The translations under genes and the position numbers were made by a program. Under the pieces are notes generated by a model, which saw only the letters and a program-made list of their open reading frames with translations, was not told the DNA's origin and made no database searches. From Empedobacter tilapiae (GTDB lineage: Bacteria > Bacteroidota > Bacteroidia > Flavobacteriales > Weeksellaceae), in the NCBI RefSeq assembly GCF_004785645.1, contig NZ_SRPE01000010.1, forward strand, positions 62,301 to 126,300: a DNA stretch of 64,000 nucleotides. The letters are read 5' to 3'. Of the stretch, positions 43,250 to 50,730 are shown piece by piece (within the stretch, counting starts at the first letter, position 1; each line of letters begins with the position of its first letter).

Positions 43250-44392
43250 ATGAAAATAAGCTTAAAACAGAAGAAATTAAATTCAGGTAAAATTAGCCTT
43301 TATCTAGAATATTATAAAGGTTCAAAAATAGATGATAATGGTAAAGAAATTCATAACCGAGAATTTGAATATTTAGGAAAGGAAATTGGTTATCTAATCA
43401 AAGATCCAATAAAAGCTGATGAAAAGAAAAATAACAAAGAAATTCTTGAATTAGCAGAAAATATATTAGCTATTCGTAAAAGTGAATTTTTACAAGGTAA
43501 ATTTGGGATTGTAGATAGAGATAAAGCTAACATTACCCTATATGAATATTTTGACCAATTAAAAGAACATCGTTCTTCTTATTTATCAAATTACGGAACT
43601 TGGAAATCTGTAAAACGTTACATCGATCAATACTTTCATCATTCAACTACACTTTCAGAACTAACTATTGATTCTATAAATGGATTTAAACGATTTTTAG
43701 ATGTAGATGCAAAAACCAAACATGGGACACCTTTAAAACATGGTTCTAAATATTCTTACTTCAATAGATTTAGAGCAACTATTAAGCAAGCTTATGAAGA
43801 AGGTTACATCACAAATCATAAGCTTTTAAAGATAAAACCTTTCGAAGAAAAAGAATCTCAACGTGAGTATTTAACTTTTGAAGAACTTCAAAATTTAGCT
43901 GTTACTGATTGTAAATATGAAGTAGTGAAACGTGCATTTCTTTTTAGTTGCCTAACAGGTTTAAGATGGAGCGATGTATTCAAATTAACTTGGAAAGAAG
44001 TTAGAGATGAAAATGATGATCATCGAATCTTTTTTACGCAACAAAAAACCGATGATTTAGAATATATGTATATCAGTAAACAAGCTCGTGAACTTTTAGG
44101 AGAACGTAACTATGCTAATCCAAGAGTCTTTGTAAATTTAAACTATGGTACAGGCACTAATACTGAAATATTACGATGGTGTATGAAAGCAGGAATTACT
44201 AAACATATTACTTTTCACTGCGCTAGACATACAGCTGCTACTCTTTTATTAGAAGCTGGAGCAGATTTATATACTGTTATGAAAGTCTTAGGACATAAAG
44301 ATATCCGAACAACACAGATTTACGCTAAAATCGTTGACAAAAGATTAAAAGAAGCTTCTAACTTATTACCAACTTTAAATTTAGAATTATGA
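43250..44392 (+). CDS. Tyrosine-type site-specific integrase
   Basis: A 380-residue tyrosine recombinase. The N-terminal part (1-100) is the Bacteroidota arm-type DNA-binding region with EIHNREFEYLG; residues 105 to 200 form the SAM-like core-binding domain (YEYFDQLKEHRSSYLSNYGT). The catalytic residues are Arg in CLTGLRWSD, Lys in the beta-hairpin after FFTQQKTDD, His-x-x-Arg in ITFHCARHTAATLL, His in VMKVLGHKDIRTTQ and the nucleophile Tyr in QIYAKIV. It should integrate and excise the element at mnmE. The next gene overlaps its end by four bases. Confidence 0.93.
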   Translation: MKISLKQKKLNSGKISLYLEYYKGSKIDDNGKEIHNREFEYLGKEIGYLIKDPIKADEKKNNKEILELAENILAIRKSEFLQGKFGIVDRDKANITLYEYFDQLKEHRSSYLSNYGTWKSVKRYIDQYFHHSTTLSELTIDSINGFKRFLDVDAKTKHGTPLKHGSKYSYFNRFRATIKQAYEEGYITNHKLLKIKPFEEKESQREYLTFEELQNLAVTDCKYEVVKRAFLFSCLTGLRWSDVFKLTWKEVRDENDDHRIFFTQQKTDDLEYMYISKQARELLGERNYANPRVFVNLNYGTGTNTEILRWCMKAGITKHITFHCARHTAATLLLEAGADLYTVMKVLGHKDIRTTQIYAKIVDKRLKEASNLLPTLNLEL

Positions 44393-45201
44393 TACTTTTT
44401 TACAACTTGATTTATATAACGTTGATAACTTTAACAATTTTATTCATAATAAATAAATTACTAAATATCAAAGACCAGAGATTTAAGATAATTTCATACT
44501 TGGTTATAATTTCATCAATCTTAATCAATTTTATTTTTTTAAATCCTAATCAAAGTGATTACACCGAAAATTATTTGAGATTAATTGTGATACTTGCTCT
44601 TATAGTATTTATTATTATTTTGTATAAGATGATATTTAAAAAAACTCTAAAAGATATCATCAATAATAGAAAAACAACGTTCAATAATACCGAAATCAAT
44701 CATAATTATCATACAAATATTGATACTATCGATAATTCTAAAACCTTTCAAAACTCACAGACTAATAATCATTTAGAACAAATTAATAATGTAACGAATA
44801 TTCATTCAAAACAAAGCAGTCAAAAAAAAGAAAAGGTAGACGTTATGAACTCGAGTGAAAATACTAATATTAAATTATCAGAAGAACAACTGAGAAAAGT
44901 ATACTTTTTTTTTATTGATAACGAACTTTTAGCAGATTATGATTTAGAATTTATAAATTTTAAAGATTTATTTTTAAAAGAACAAATTAGGCTAAAAGCA
45001 GATGTCCCAACTTTAAGACAGCTGTATAATAATCTTAAAATTCAAAAGAATATTAAGTTTAATAATATTACAAATGATTTTTTAATCTATTTTATTAACT
45101 CAAATGATGATCAAATTTACGATTATAAACAATTTACAAAGGATCCTAAACCTACTTCAGGATTAAATGAAGAAATTAAAAAATTATTTAAAGATTTTTA
45201 G
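44389..45201 (+). CDS. Element-encoded membrane protein of unknown function
   Basis: A 270-residue protein with three N-terminal membrane helices (about 2-22, 33-52 and 63-83). An asparagine- and threonine-rich linker follows (about 95-150), then a C-terminal soluble domain of about 110 residues with SEEQLRKVYFFFIDNELLAD and RLKADVPTLRQLYNNLKIQK. The ATG overlaps the integrase stop (ATGA). Genes of this size and place occur in Bacteroidota integrative elements, but I do not recognise a family. The C-terminal domain could be a DNA- or protein-binding module. Confidence 0.6.
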   Translation: MILFYNLIYITLITLTILFIINKLLNIKDQRFKIISYLVIISSILINFIFLNPNQSDYTENYLRLIVILALIVFIIILYKMIFKKTLKDIINNRKTTFNNTEINHNYHTNIDTIDNSKTFQNSQTNNHLEQINNVTNIHSKQSSQKKEKVDVMNSSENTNIKLSEEQLRKVYFFFIDNELLADYDLEFINFKDLFLKEQIRLKADVPTLRQLYNNLKIQKNIKFNNITNDFLIYFINSNDDQIYDYKQFTKDPKPTSGLNEEIKKLFKDF

Positions 45202-45280
45202 TGGTATGACCACTTTTCCCACTTTTCCCACTTTTCCGATATTATAATTTTGCTGGTATAATCATTAAAACATTATACCA
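45201..45280. repeat. Clustered repeats in front of the excisionase-like gene
   Basis: GTGGT-atg-ACCAC (45201-45213) is an inverted repeat. The 9-mer CACTTTTCC is repeated three times without gap (45211-45237). TGGTATAAT (45254-45262) and ATTATACCA (45272-45280) form a perfect inverted repeat with a 9-base spacer, the second arm touching the ATG at 45281. The last repeat is well placed as an operator for autoregulation or as a start-codon hairpin; the triple 9-mer resembles iterons. Confidence 0.6.
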
Positions 45281-45562
45281 ATGGACAATTTAATTTTAGA
45301 AAAATTATTAAGTATAGAAACTCTATTACTAGATAAAAAGAAGGTATTAAACCCAGATGAATTAGCAAACTATACTGGCTATTCTAAATCGACAATCTAT
45401 AAAATGGTTCAGAATAATATCCTACCGCATTCAAAGCCAAATGGAAAACATTTATTTTTTGATAAAGACTTAATAGATCAATGGCTTTTATCAAAAGGAA
45501 ATAAATCAAAAGAACAACTAAAGTCTGATGCTTACAAATACACCACAAAACATAGAAAATAA
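45281..45562 (+). CDS. Excisionase-like helix-turn-helix protein
   Basis: A 93-residue protein with a winged helix-turn-helix of the excisionase/MerR-like type: LNPDELANYTGYSKSTIYKM followed by the wing NILPHSKPNGKHLFFDKDLI and DQWLLSKG. Such proteins bind at attachment sites or promoters; in Bacteroidota elements they act as excision factors or as regulators. The perfect inverted repeat abutting its ATG is a candidate binding site. A terminator follows at once. Confidence 0.85.
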   Translation: MDNLILEKLLSIETLLLDKKKVLNPDELANYTGYSKSTIYKMVQNNILPHSKPNGKHLFFDKDLIDQWLLSKGNKSKEQLKSDAYKYTTKHRK

Positions 45563-45563
45563 A

Positions 45564-45591
45564 AAAGTGATTATTCCCCAATAATCACTTT
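45564..45591 (+). terminator. Intrinsic terminator of the excisionase-like gene
   Basis: AAAGTGATTATT (45564-45575) and AATAATCACTTT (45580-45591) with a CCCC loop. Confidence 0.85.
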
Positions 45592-45606
45592 CAAATATAA
45601 TTAACA

Positions 45607-45663
45607 AAGTTTTTTGCTTTGTCTTATTTTTAAATCCTAGGTCAAAGGTAAGGCAAAAAACTT
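45607..45663. repeat. 11-bp inverted repeat before the vapE-like gene
   Basis: AAGTTTTTTGC (45607-45617) and GCAAAAAACTT (45653-45663) are perfect inverted copies enclosing 35 bases that include an inner CTTA/TAAG pair; the gene starts 17 bases further. It could be a leader hairpin or a replication-control site. Confidence 0.5.
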
Positions 45664-45679
45664 ATAATTCAATCATTTT

Positions 45680-46834
45680 ATGAGCAAAAATTATAAGTCG
45701 TTACGTTCTGTATTCGACCAGCTAGAGGAATATCTAAAAAATAGATATGATATCAGATTTAATAACATTAGTCTCCTTTATGAATCCTCAATTCAAGGAG
45801 AATATAATTACAATGAATTGAATCTAGAACGTCTATATGTAGAAATCGAAAGGAATGATATTCGTATTTCGTTTGACAAGCTTTTAATCTATTTAAAAGC
45901 TACATCTAATCATTATAACCCTATCAAAAACTATTTTCATAACCTATTACCAAAATGGGATGGCTATGATTATATAGGCGAATTGGTATCGAAAATTGTA
46001 GTGAATGAACATCAAGAGTTTTTTAATCTACAATTCAGAAAGTTTCTAGTTCGCACAATCCTCTGTGCTTGTGAAAAGAAAATAGTTAACAAAAACGCAA
46101 TTATTTTTTATAGCCCTAAACAAAATATTGGTAAGAGTACTTTTATTCGATACTTATGCCCACCTATTTTAGAAGAATACATAGCTGAGAACATCAGCAA
46201 CGATAAAGACTCTATTATCAAGATTGCTAAGTCCTTGATTATAAATCTAGATGAGATGCAAAATTTTATGACAAAAGATATAGAATTTACTAAATCTCTT
46301 ATATCTAAGGACAGCATAAATGAGCGATTACCATATGGGAGAAAATCAGAACGAATTGAACGTATAGCCTCATTTTTAGGATCTACCAATCAAATTGGAA
46401 TTCTAAAAGACAATAGCAATGTAAGATGGCTTGTTTTTGAGGTCGATCATTTTGATTTCTCCTACTCTACAATTGATATTAATAAAGTTTGGTCACATGC
46501 CTATCATTTAGCATATCATGATAAATCATTCAATCCATTCTTAACCGCTGACGAATTAAATTACAATGATGCAAAAAATAGCAAATTCAGAGCTTTTACT
46601 CGCGAAGAAGAAGAAATTATTGCATTTGTTGAACACAGTGAAGATGAGAAGGATTTTTTGACGGTTACTGAACTTTGTTTTCAATTAAAAAAAGTCTTCA
46701 TCAATAAGAATCCAATAGTCTTAGGAAGATTATTAAACAATATAGGTTATAAAACAATTAGAATTGGAGATGAACGTACAAAAAAATACAAAATTAAACT
46801 ATCAAATTACTATCATGAATTTTTTAGAATGTAA
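45680..46834 (+). CDS. VapE-type (virulence-associated E) helicase/primase-associated protein
   Basis: A 384-residue protein of the VapE/VirE family, superfamily-3-like ATPases linked to replication of mobile elements. The ATPase domain has Walker A SPKQNIGKSTFIRYL (about residue 149), Walker B IINLDEMQNF, and the sensor segment ASFLGSTNQIG, followed by WLVFEVDHFDF. The N-terminal FHNLLPKWDGYDYIGELVSK is the characteristic entry into the domain. In Bacteroidota elements this protein works with a Toprim primase, which is the next gene. The gap between them holds iteron-like repeats. Confidence 0.88.
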   Translation: MSKNYKSLRSVFDQLEEYLKNRYDIRFNNISLLYESSIQGEYNYNELNLERLYVEIERNDIRISFDKLLIYLKATSNHYNPIKNYFHNLLPKWDGYDYIGELVSKIVVNEHQEFFNLQFRKFLVRTILCACEKKIVNKNAIIFYSPKQNIGKSTFIRYLCPPILEEYIAENISNDKDSIIKIAKSLIINLDEMQNFMTKDIEFTKSLISKDSINERLPYGRKSERIERIASFLGSTNQIGILKDNSNVRWLVFEVDHFDFSYSTIDINKVWSHAYHLAYHDKSFNPFLTADELNYNDAKNSKFRAFTREEEEIIAFVEHSEDEKDFLTVTELCFQLKKVFINKNPIVLGRLLNNIGYKTIRIGDERTKKYKIKLSNYYHEFFRM

Positions 46835-46839
46835 AAAAC

Positions 46840-47050
46840 ATCCTATTCATCCCGTTCATCTTATTCAAACCCTCTGTTAATGGACACTTATTCTGGGTAA
46901 GATTAGTATTTTATCTTATTCAATCCTATTCAGAATTAAATTTCCTGAACAGGTTGAATAGGATTGGATAGGATGATTTTTAAGCCTCTATCCTACTGAT
47001 AGAGCAACTTGAATAGGATGAACGGGTAAAATTGTAAACTTAAATAGGAT
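46840..47050. repeat. Iteron cluster, candidate replication origin of the element
   Basis: The 9-mer GAATAGGAT or its complement occurs perfectly at 46840-46848 (-), 46923-46931 (-), 46956-46964 (+) and 47011-47019 (+). One-mismatch copies are at 46858-46866, 46913-46921, 46966-46974 and 47042-47050. An 18-bp inverted repeat (46851-46868 and 47009-47026) has one mismatch. CTCTATC/GATAGAG (46986-46992, 46998-47004) forms a hairpin. The cluster lies between the helicase and primase genes, the usual site for an origin. Confidence 0.65.
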
Positions 47051-47054
47051 AAAA

Positions 47055-47912
47055 ATGAATTTACACGAGATAAACAGCCTTAATTTTGTGCAATTACTAA
47101 CAAATCAATTTGGAGTAAATCCACTATATAAATCAGAAAAATCAATATGGGTTAAATCACCTTTTCGACCCAATGAATCTACACCTTCATTTCATATTTC
47201 AAAAAACTATAAATATGACATTTGGTTTGATCATGGAAATGGCTTAGGAGGTAAAATTGTAGATTTTTACCTGCATTTTCTAAAAACAGATTTAAAAGGA
47301 GTATTAAAGCATTTTAATGAGAAGTCTTTTTCTTTTCAACAGCAAAAAGTTTCAAATGATATATTACCTCCAAAAAATAATTATAATGTCTTAAAATTGA
47401 AAAAAATCACTTCATTTCCTTTGATTAAATATTTAGATGAGAGAAAACTTCCTTTAGAAATTGTAAATAGATACTGTAAAGAAATTCATTACAAGTTAAA
47501 TGATAAAAAATATTACGCAATTGCATTTCCAAATATTCAAAATGGTTTTGAAATTCGAAACAAATATGTCAAAATGTGTTTGATAAAAAAAGATATTACT
47601 TTGATTAAAAATAATCAAACTCAATTAAAAATTTTTGAAAGTTGGAGTGATTTTATTAGTTACCTTTTTTTATTTCCTTATGATGAATTTCTATATGATT
47701 TTTTGATTTTAAATTCAATTTCATTACTCAGAAAAAATATAAACTTGATTAATCAATATGAAAAAATTGAATCCTATTTGGATCATGATGATGCTGGAAA
47801 ATCTGCAACAGATTTTTTAAAAACTGAATTAAAAAGTAAAGTAAAAGATGATTCATCTTTTTATAAAAACTTCAAAGATTTGAACGAATTCATAATTAAT
47901 AAAAATTCTTAA
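47055..47912 (+). CDS. Toprim-domain primase with cysteine-less zinc-finger region
   Basis: A 285-residue DnaG-like primase fragment. Residues 1 to 85 align with a CHC2 zinc finger (SIWVKSPFRPNESTPSFHIS, YDIWFDHGNGLGGKIVDFYL), but the Cys/His ligands of CHC2 are absent, so zinc is probably not bound. Residues 185 to 280 form a Toprim domain: IFESWSDFISYL contains the conserved glutamate, and YLDHDDAGKSATDF the DxD motif. It probably primes replication of the excised element together with the VapE-type protein. Confidence 0.82.
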   Translation: MNLHEINSLNFVQLLTNQFGVNPLYKSEKSIWVKSPFRPNESTPSFHISKNYKYDIWFDHGNGLGGKIVDFYLHFLKTDLKGVLKHFNEKSFSFQQQKVSNDILPPKNNYNVLKLKKITSFPLIKYLDERKLPLEIVNRYCKEIHYKLNDKKYYAIAFPNIQNGFEIRNKYVKMCLIKKDITLIKNNQTQLKIFESWSDFISYLFLFPYDEFLYDFLILNSISLLRKNINLINQYEKIESYLDHDDAGKSATDFLKTELKSKVKDDSSFYKNFKDLNEFIINKNS

Positions 47913-48050
47913 ATATAAGTTAAAAATCGATTTACATGCAAGATGTGGATTTGTATGTACAACACAAAACACAACCTGCCTTTAGAGTAAAAAAGGAAAA
48001 TATTTTTCGGAACTCAAAATACTAAAAACAATTTTCAAAAAAATAGAAAA
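47913..48050. other. Gap before mobC, possible oriT region
   Basis: No gene. GATTTACATG and GATTTGTATG lie about 19 bases apart (near 47930-47957), and TTGTATGTACAA (47951-47962) is a short palindrome. Transfer origins commonly lie just upstream of mobC genes, so this is a candidate, but nothing here proves it. Confidence 0.3.
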
Positions 48051-48404
48051 ATGAAAAAAAATAAAAGGATTGCAATTCGATTATCTGAAGAACAGAAAAA
48101 TAAAATTATTAAATTATCTGAAGATGATAATTTAACAATGACAGACTTAATTGTGAACAAAATTATAACTGATCCACCAAAAAAAATATTTAAACTTCCT
48201 CTTGAAGAAATTGAATTTATTAATAAGAATTATTCAATAATTGGAGATCAAATTAATTTAATTGCCAAACAAGTTAACATAGCAAAAAAAATTGATAATA
48301 ACACTTTAATTGAATTAAATGAGGTTTTGAAAAAATTAATAATAATTAAATCAAAGTCAAATGCAATAATGCAAGAAGTAATTAATGAGGGAAAAGTAGA
48401 CTAA
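48051..48404 (+). CDS. MobC-like relaxosome accessory protein
   Basis: A 117-residue protein with an N-terminal ribbon-helix-helix (KKNKRIAIRLSEEQKNKIIK, then NLTMTDLIVNKII) and a C-terminal helical region that holds IGDQINLIAKQVNIAKKID, the MobC signature 'IG-NINQIA---N'. MobC binds oriT and helps the relaxase. In related elements the relaxase gene follows directly and overlaps mobC; here a terminator and an opposite-strand gene follow instead. This suggests loss of the relaxase or use of one in trans. Confidence 0.83.
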   Translation: MKKNKRIAIRLSEEQKNKIIKLSEDDNLTMTDLIVNKIITDPPKKIFKLPLEEIEFINKNYSIIGDQINLIAKQVNIAKKIDNNTLIELNEVLKKLIIIKSKSNAIMQEVINEGKVD

Positions 48405-48430
48405 AAAATGGATCAATATGATCCATTTTT
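48404..48430. terminator. Bidirectional terminator
   Basis: AAAAATGGATC (48404-48414) and GATCCATTTTT (48420-48430), five-base loop, between mobC and the convergent secreted-protein gene. Confidence 0.88.
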
Positions 48431-48984
48431 TATTTCCATACAACATCAAGGTTCTCAAAAATTGCTTCGTTATTTTTAGTCATTAACACCTTTGAATAAA
48501 CGATTATTTTTAATTGTCTTATGATTGGAAAGGTTGTTTCGGTTGTTTTGAATGTGATGGTTGCTTTGGTTGGGATGTTAGGTTCGATATTTTCGGCACG
48601 AATTCCATTATTAAATGACACAAATACTTCATAAGTCTGAGCTTGATTTCCTTGAGAATCTATAAAATAAGCCTGCTCACATTGGAAAAAGCTTCGTGTT
48701 TCAGCTTCTATATTTTTGTACATAAAAGTTACCGTAACTGTTTTATCAGCTTTAGAACCTACTATACTTGTAATATCAAGCTGTAAACCTTCAATCTTAA
48801 CCGACTGAATTGGTTTCAATAAACCAAGCGTTTCTTTGTAATAACGATTTTCCTTCGATAATTCTTCATTTTTAGCCTTTTGAAATTTAAGTTCGTTTTC
48901 TAAATCAGGACATTTTTGTTGAGCAAAAGAAAAAGAATTTAAAATCGTATAGAATAAGATGAATGTTATAAATTTCACTTTCAT
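48430..48984 (-). CDS. Hypothetical secreted protein
   Basis: Started at the ATG at 48984 (MKVKFITFILFYTILNSFSF) the protein has 184 residues with a signal peptide ending SFAQ. A coiled-coil stretch follows (CPDLENELKFQKAKNEELSK), then a beta-sandwich-like domain with VKIEGLQLDITSIVGSKADK, VTVTFMYKNIEAETRSF, and KATITFKTTETTFPIIRQLK, resembling DUF4352-type Ig-like domains. It is cargo of the element. The function is unknown. The gene at 48996 lies 11 bases upstream, so the pair may be an operon. Confidence 0.65.
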   Translation of the reverse strand: MKVKFITFILFYTILNSFSFAQQKCPDLENELKFQKAKNEELSKENRYYKETLGLLKPIQSVKIEGLQLDITSIVGSKADKTVTVTFMYKNIEAETRSFFQCEQAYFIDSQGNQAQTYEVFVSFNNGIRAENIEPNIPTKATITFKTTETTFPIIRQLKIIVYSKVLMTKNNEAIFENLDVVWK

Positions 48985-48995
48985 TAGTTCTAATT

Positions 48996-49505
48996 TTAAG
49001 TTGTTAAGCAAAATTCATTATATTCTTTTAATTGATTTTCAATCGCTGAATCATACCATTCTTTTGTCGCATAATGTTCTTTATAAGCTTTAATTCCTCC
49101 TTTTATAGTAAGAATTCGAGCAAAAAATAAATTAACAAATAAATTAGTTTGATTTTTTTCAATAGCATCAAGAATCTCAATATGGATTTCTTCTATAGAA
49201 GCATCATTTCTATTGTATAAAAAAGCATCCGCTGTAAAATTTGCAGTTGAAATGATCATCCAAAACAACTTATTTCTTTCGGATTCATTCAAATTTGAAA
49301 TATATTCTGAAATAGAATTTACGATGAATGGTTTAAAATCTTCCTTTTTATTAAGTATTCCTGATTTGAAAGAATCTGAAAACTCTTTTACTTCAATTTC
49401 ATTAATTCTTATAAATTCTGGTGGATTAACATTGCCAAATAAGGCAACGCTTAAGAATTGAGCAATAATACTCTTTTGCTCTTGTAATGTTAATTGTTTT
49501 TCCAT
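48996..49505 (-). CDS. Hypothetical cytoplasmic protein
   Basis: Started at the ATG at 49505 (MEKQLTLQEQKSIIAQFLSV) the protein has 169 residues. The longer frame to 49550 runs into the self-complementary element upstream. It is predicted mostly helical (ISEYISNLNESERNKLFWMI, IHIEILDAIEKNQTNLF) and has no signal peptide. No family is recognised. It precedes the secreted-protein gene at 48430 in the same direction. Confidence 0.6.
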   Translation of the reverse strand: MEKQLTLQEQKSIIAQFLSVALFGNVNPPEFIRINEIEVKEFSDSFKSGILNKKEDFKPFIVNSISEYISNLNESERNKLFWMIISTANFTADAFLYNRNDASIEEIHIEILDAIEKNQTNLFVNLFFARILTIKGGIKAYKEHYATKEWYDSAIENQLKEYNEFCLTT

Positions 49506-49549
49506 GTCTAGATTGTTTTTAGAAAAAAAGTAGCGTGGAACTAAATACA

Positions 49550-49684
49550 TTTCGTGACAGAGGTACTAGGATACCCAAACAACCAGAAAGACTCAGCCCA
49601 CGCCATATATAGACATGGGCGTAAGCCTAACGAAAATTTGGTTGTTTTAGAAGATTCCTAGTTTTCTGACACCAATTGACGAAA
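49550..49684. ncRNA. Candidate structured RNA or palindromic element
   Basis: Five nested complementary segments fold this 135-base stretch into one long hairpin: TTTCGT (49550-49555) with ACGAAA (49679-49684), CAG (49558) with CTG (49666), ACTAGGA (49565-49571) with TCCTAGT (49656-49662), AAACAACC (49577-49584) with GGTTGTTT (49640-49647), and GCCCA (49596-49600) with TGGGC (49616-49620). Base composition is much richer in GC than its flanks. It could be a non-coding RNA, a palindromic repeat of the genome, or a miniature transposable element. No coding frame is convincing. Confidence 0.5.
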
Positions 49685-49768
49685 GCTTACGCGTACGTAA
49701 TTACTATTTTAATGATGTAAAGATAGGAAATGATTACTAAATTTATCCTATTAATTATACTTACAATC

Positions 49769-50515
49769 ATGAAAATTCAAATCCTTAGTGATCTACATTT
49801 AGAATTTGGTAGTACCTCTCTTTTATTCGAAAATGCAGATTTAATTATTTTAGCTGGTGATACACATCTTGGTATCAAAGGAATTGAATGGTGTAAAAAA
49901 TATATTCCAAATAAAAAGATTATTTATCTTTTAGGGAATCATGAATATTATAAAGGTTCATACCCTAAAACATTATTAAAGATAAAAGATGCAGCATTAA
50001 ATTCAAATATAACAGTTTTAGAAAATGATTTTATTGATATTGAAGGAATTCGTTTTCATGGTTGTACACTATGGACAGATTTTTCAATATTTGGAGATCC
50101 AATGAAATATGGGATAATTTGTCAAAGTCAAATGAATGATTACAAATATATTAAACGTGATCCTTCTTATTCAAAAATGAGAACTATTGATATTTACCGA
50201 ATACATAATAAATCTATTGCATGGCTTGAACAAAGCTTGAAGGATTCCATAGCTTTAAAAAATATAGTTATTACACATCATGCACCAAGTATTAAATCTG
50301 TACCTGAAGAGTATAAAAATATTTCTGTAACAGCAGCTTATGCTTCAAATTTGGAAGATTTTATTTTAGAACATCAACCAATGTATTGGATTCATGGACA
50401 TATTCACACACCTTGTCGATACAAGATTGGTGCTACTGAAATCATCTGTAATCCTCATGGATATATTGATGAAATAGATAATGGTTTTATAAAAGAGTTG
50501 ATTATTGAAGTTTAA
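49769..50515 (+). CDS. Calcineurin-like metallophosphoesterase
   Basis: Started at the ATG at 49769 (MKIQILSDLHLEFGS) the protein has 248 residues; the 13 residues possible upstream are not part of the fold. The metal-binding motifs are complete: SDLHLEF, LAGDTHLG, LLGNHEYYKG, VITHHAPS and WIHGHIHTP. These bind two metal ions and hydrolyse phosphoesters. The substrate is unknown; relatives act on nucleotides, nucleic acids or proteins. It lies 215 bases upstream of the restriction operon, separate from it, on the element. Confidence 0.88.
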   Translation: MKIQILSDLHLEFGSTSLLFENADLIILAGDTHLGIKGIEWCKKYIPNKKIIYLLGNHEYYKGSYPKTLLKIKDAALNSNITVLENDFIDIEGIRFHGCTLWTDFSIFGDPMKYGIICQSQMNDYKYIKRDPSYSKMRTIDIYRIHNKSIAWLEQSLKDSIALKNIVITHHAPSIKSVPEEYKNISVTAAYASNLEDFILEHQPMYWIHGHIHTPCRYKIGATEIICNPHGYIDEIDNGFIKELIIEV

Positions 50516-50730
50516 AAATAATCTTGATTTCCTTTTTCTTTCAAAAGCAATTATCATTTACCTTCACTTTGATAACTTTTTATTATCATCACGTCTTATT
50601 TTGTCGCTATAAATTAATATTTTTGATATATATATACAAATACGGTTTTACGTAAATAATTATCCGATAATATTACTTTATTCGCAGTTATTGTATTTGT
50701 ATATTTACAACAAAGAATTGATAAGCAAAT

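Noticed and set aside
45201-45280. Possible CRISPR array (three copies of a 9-mer)
   Set aside because: The units are tandem without spacers and far too short; iteron or regulator repeats fit better. I saw no CRISPR array or cas gene anywhere in the window.
45700-45720. TTCTGTATT inside the vapE-like gene as a second attachment site
   Set aside because: It shares only about nine bases with the mnmE end and would leave the primase, mobC and restriction cargo outside the element.
46108-46389. Minus-strand frame within the vapE-like gene
   Set aside because: It lies opposite the Walker motifs and has no family features.
49550-49684. Retron or group II intron
   Set aside because: No reverse transcriptase gene is near and no intron domain V motif was recognised, though the stretch is highly structured.
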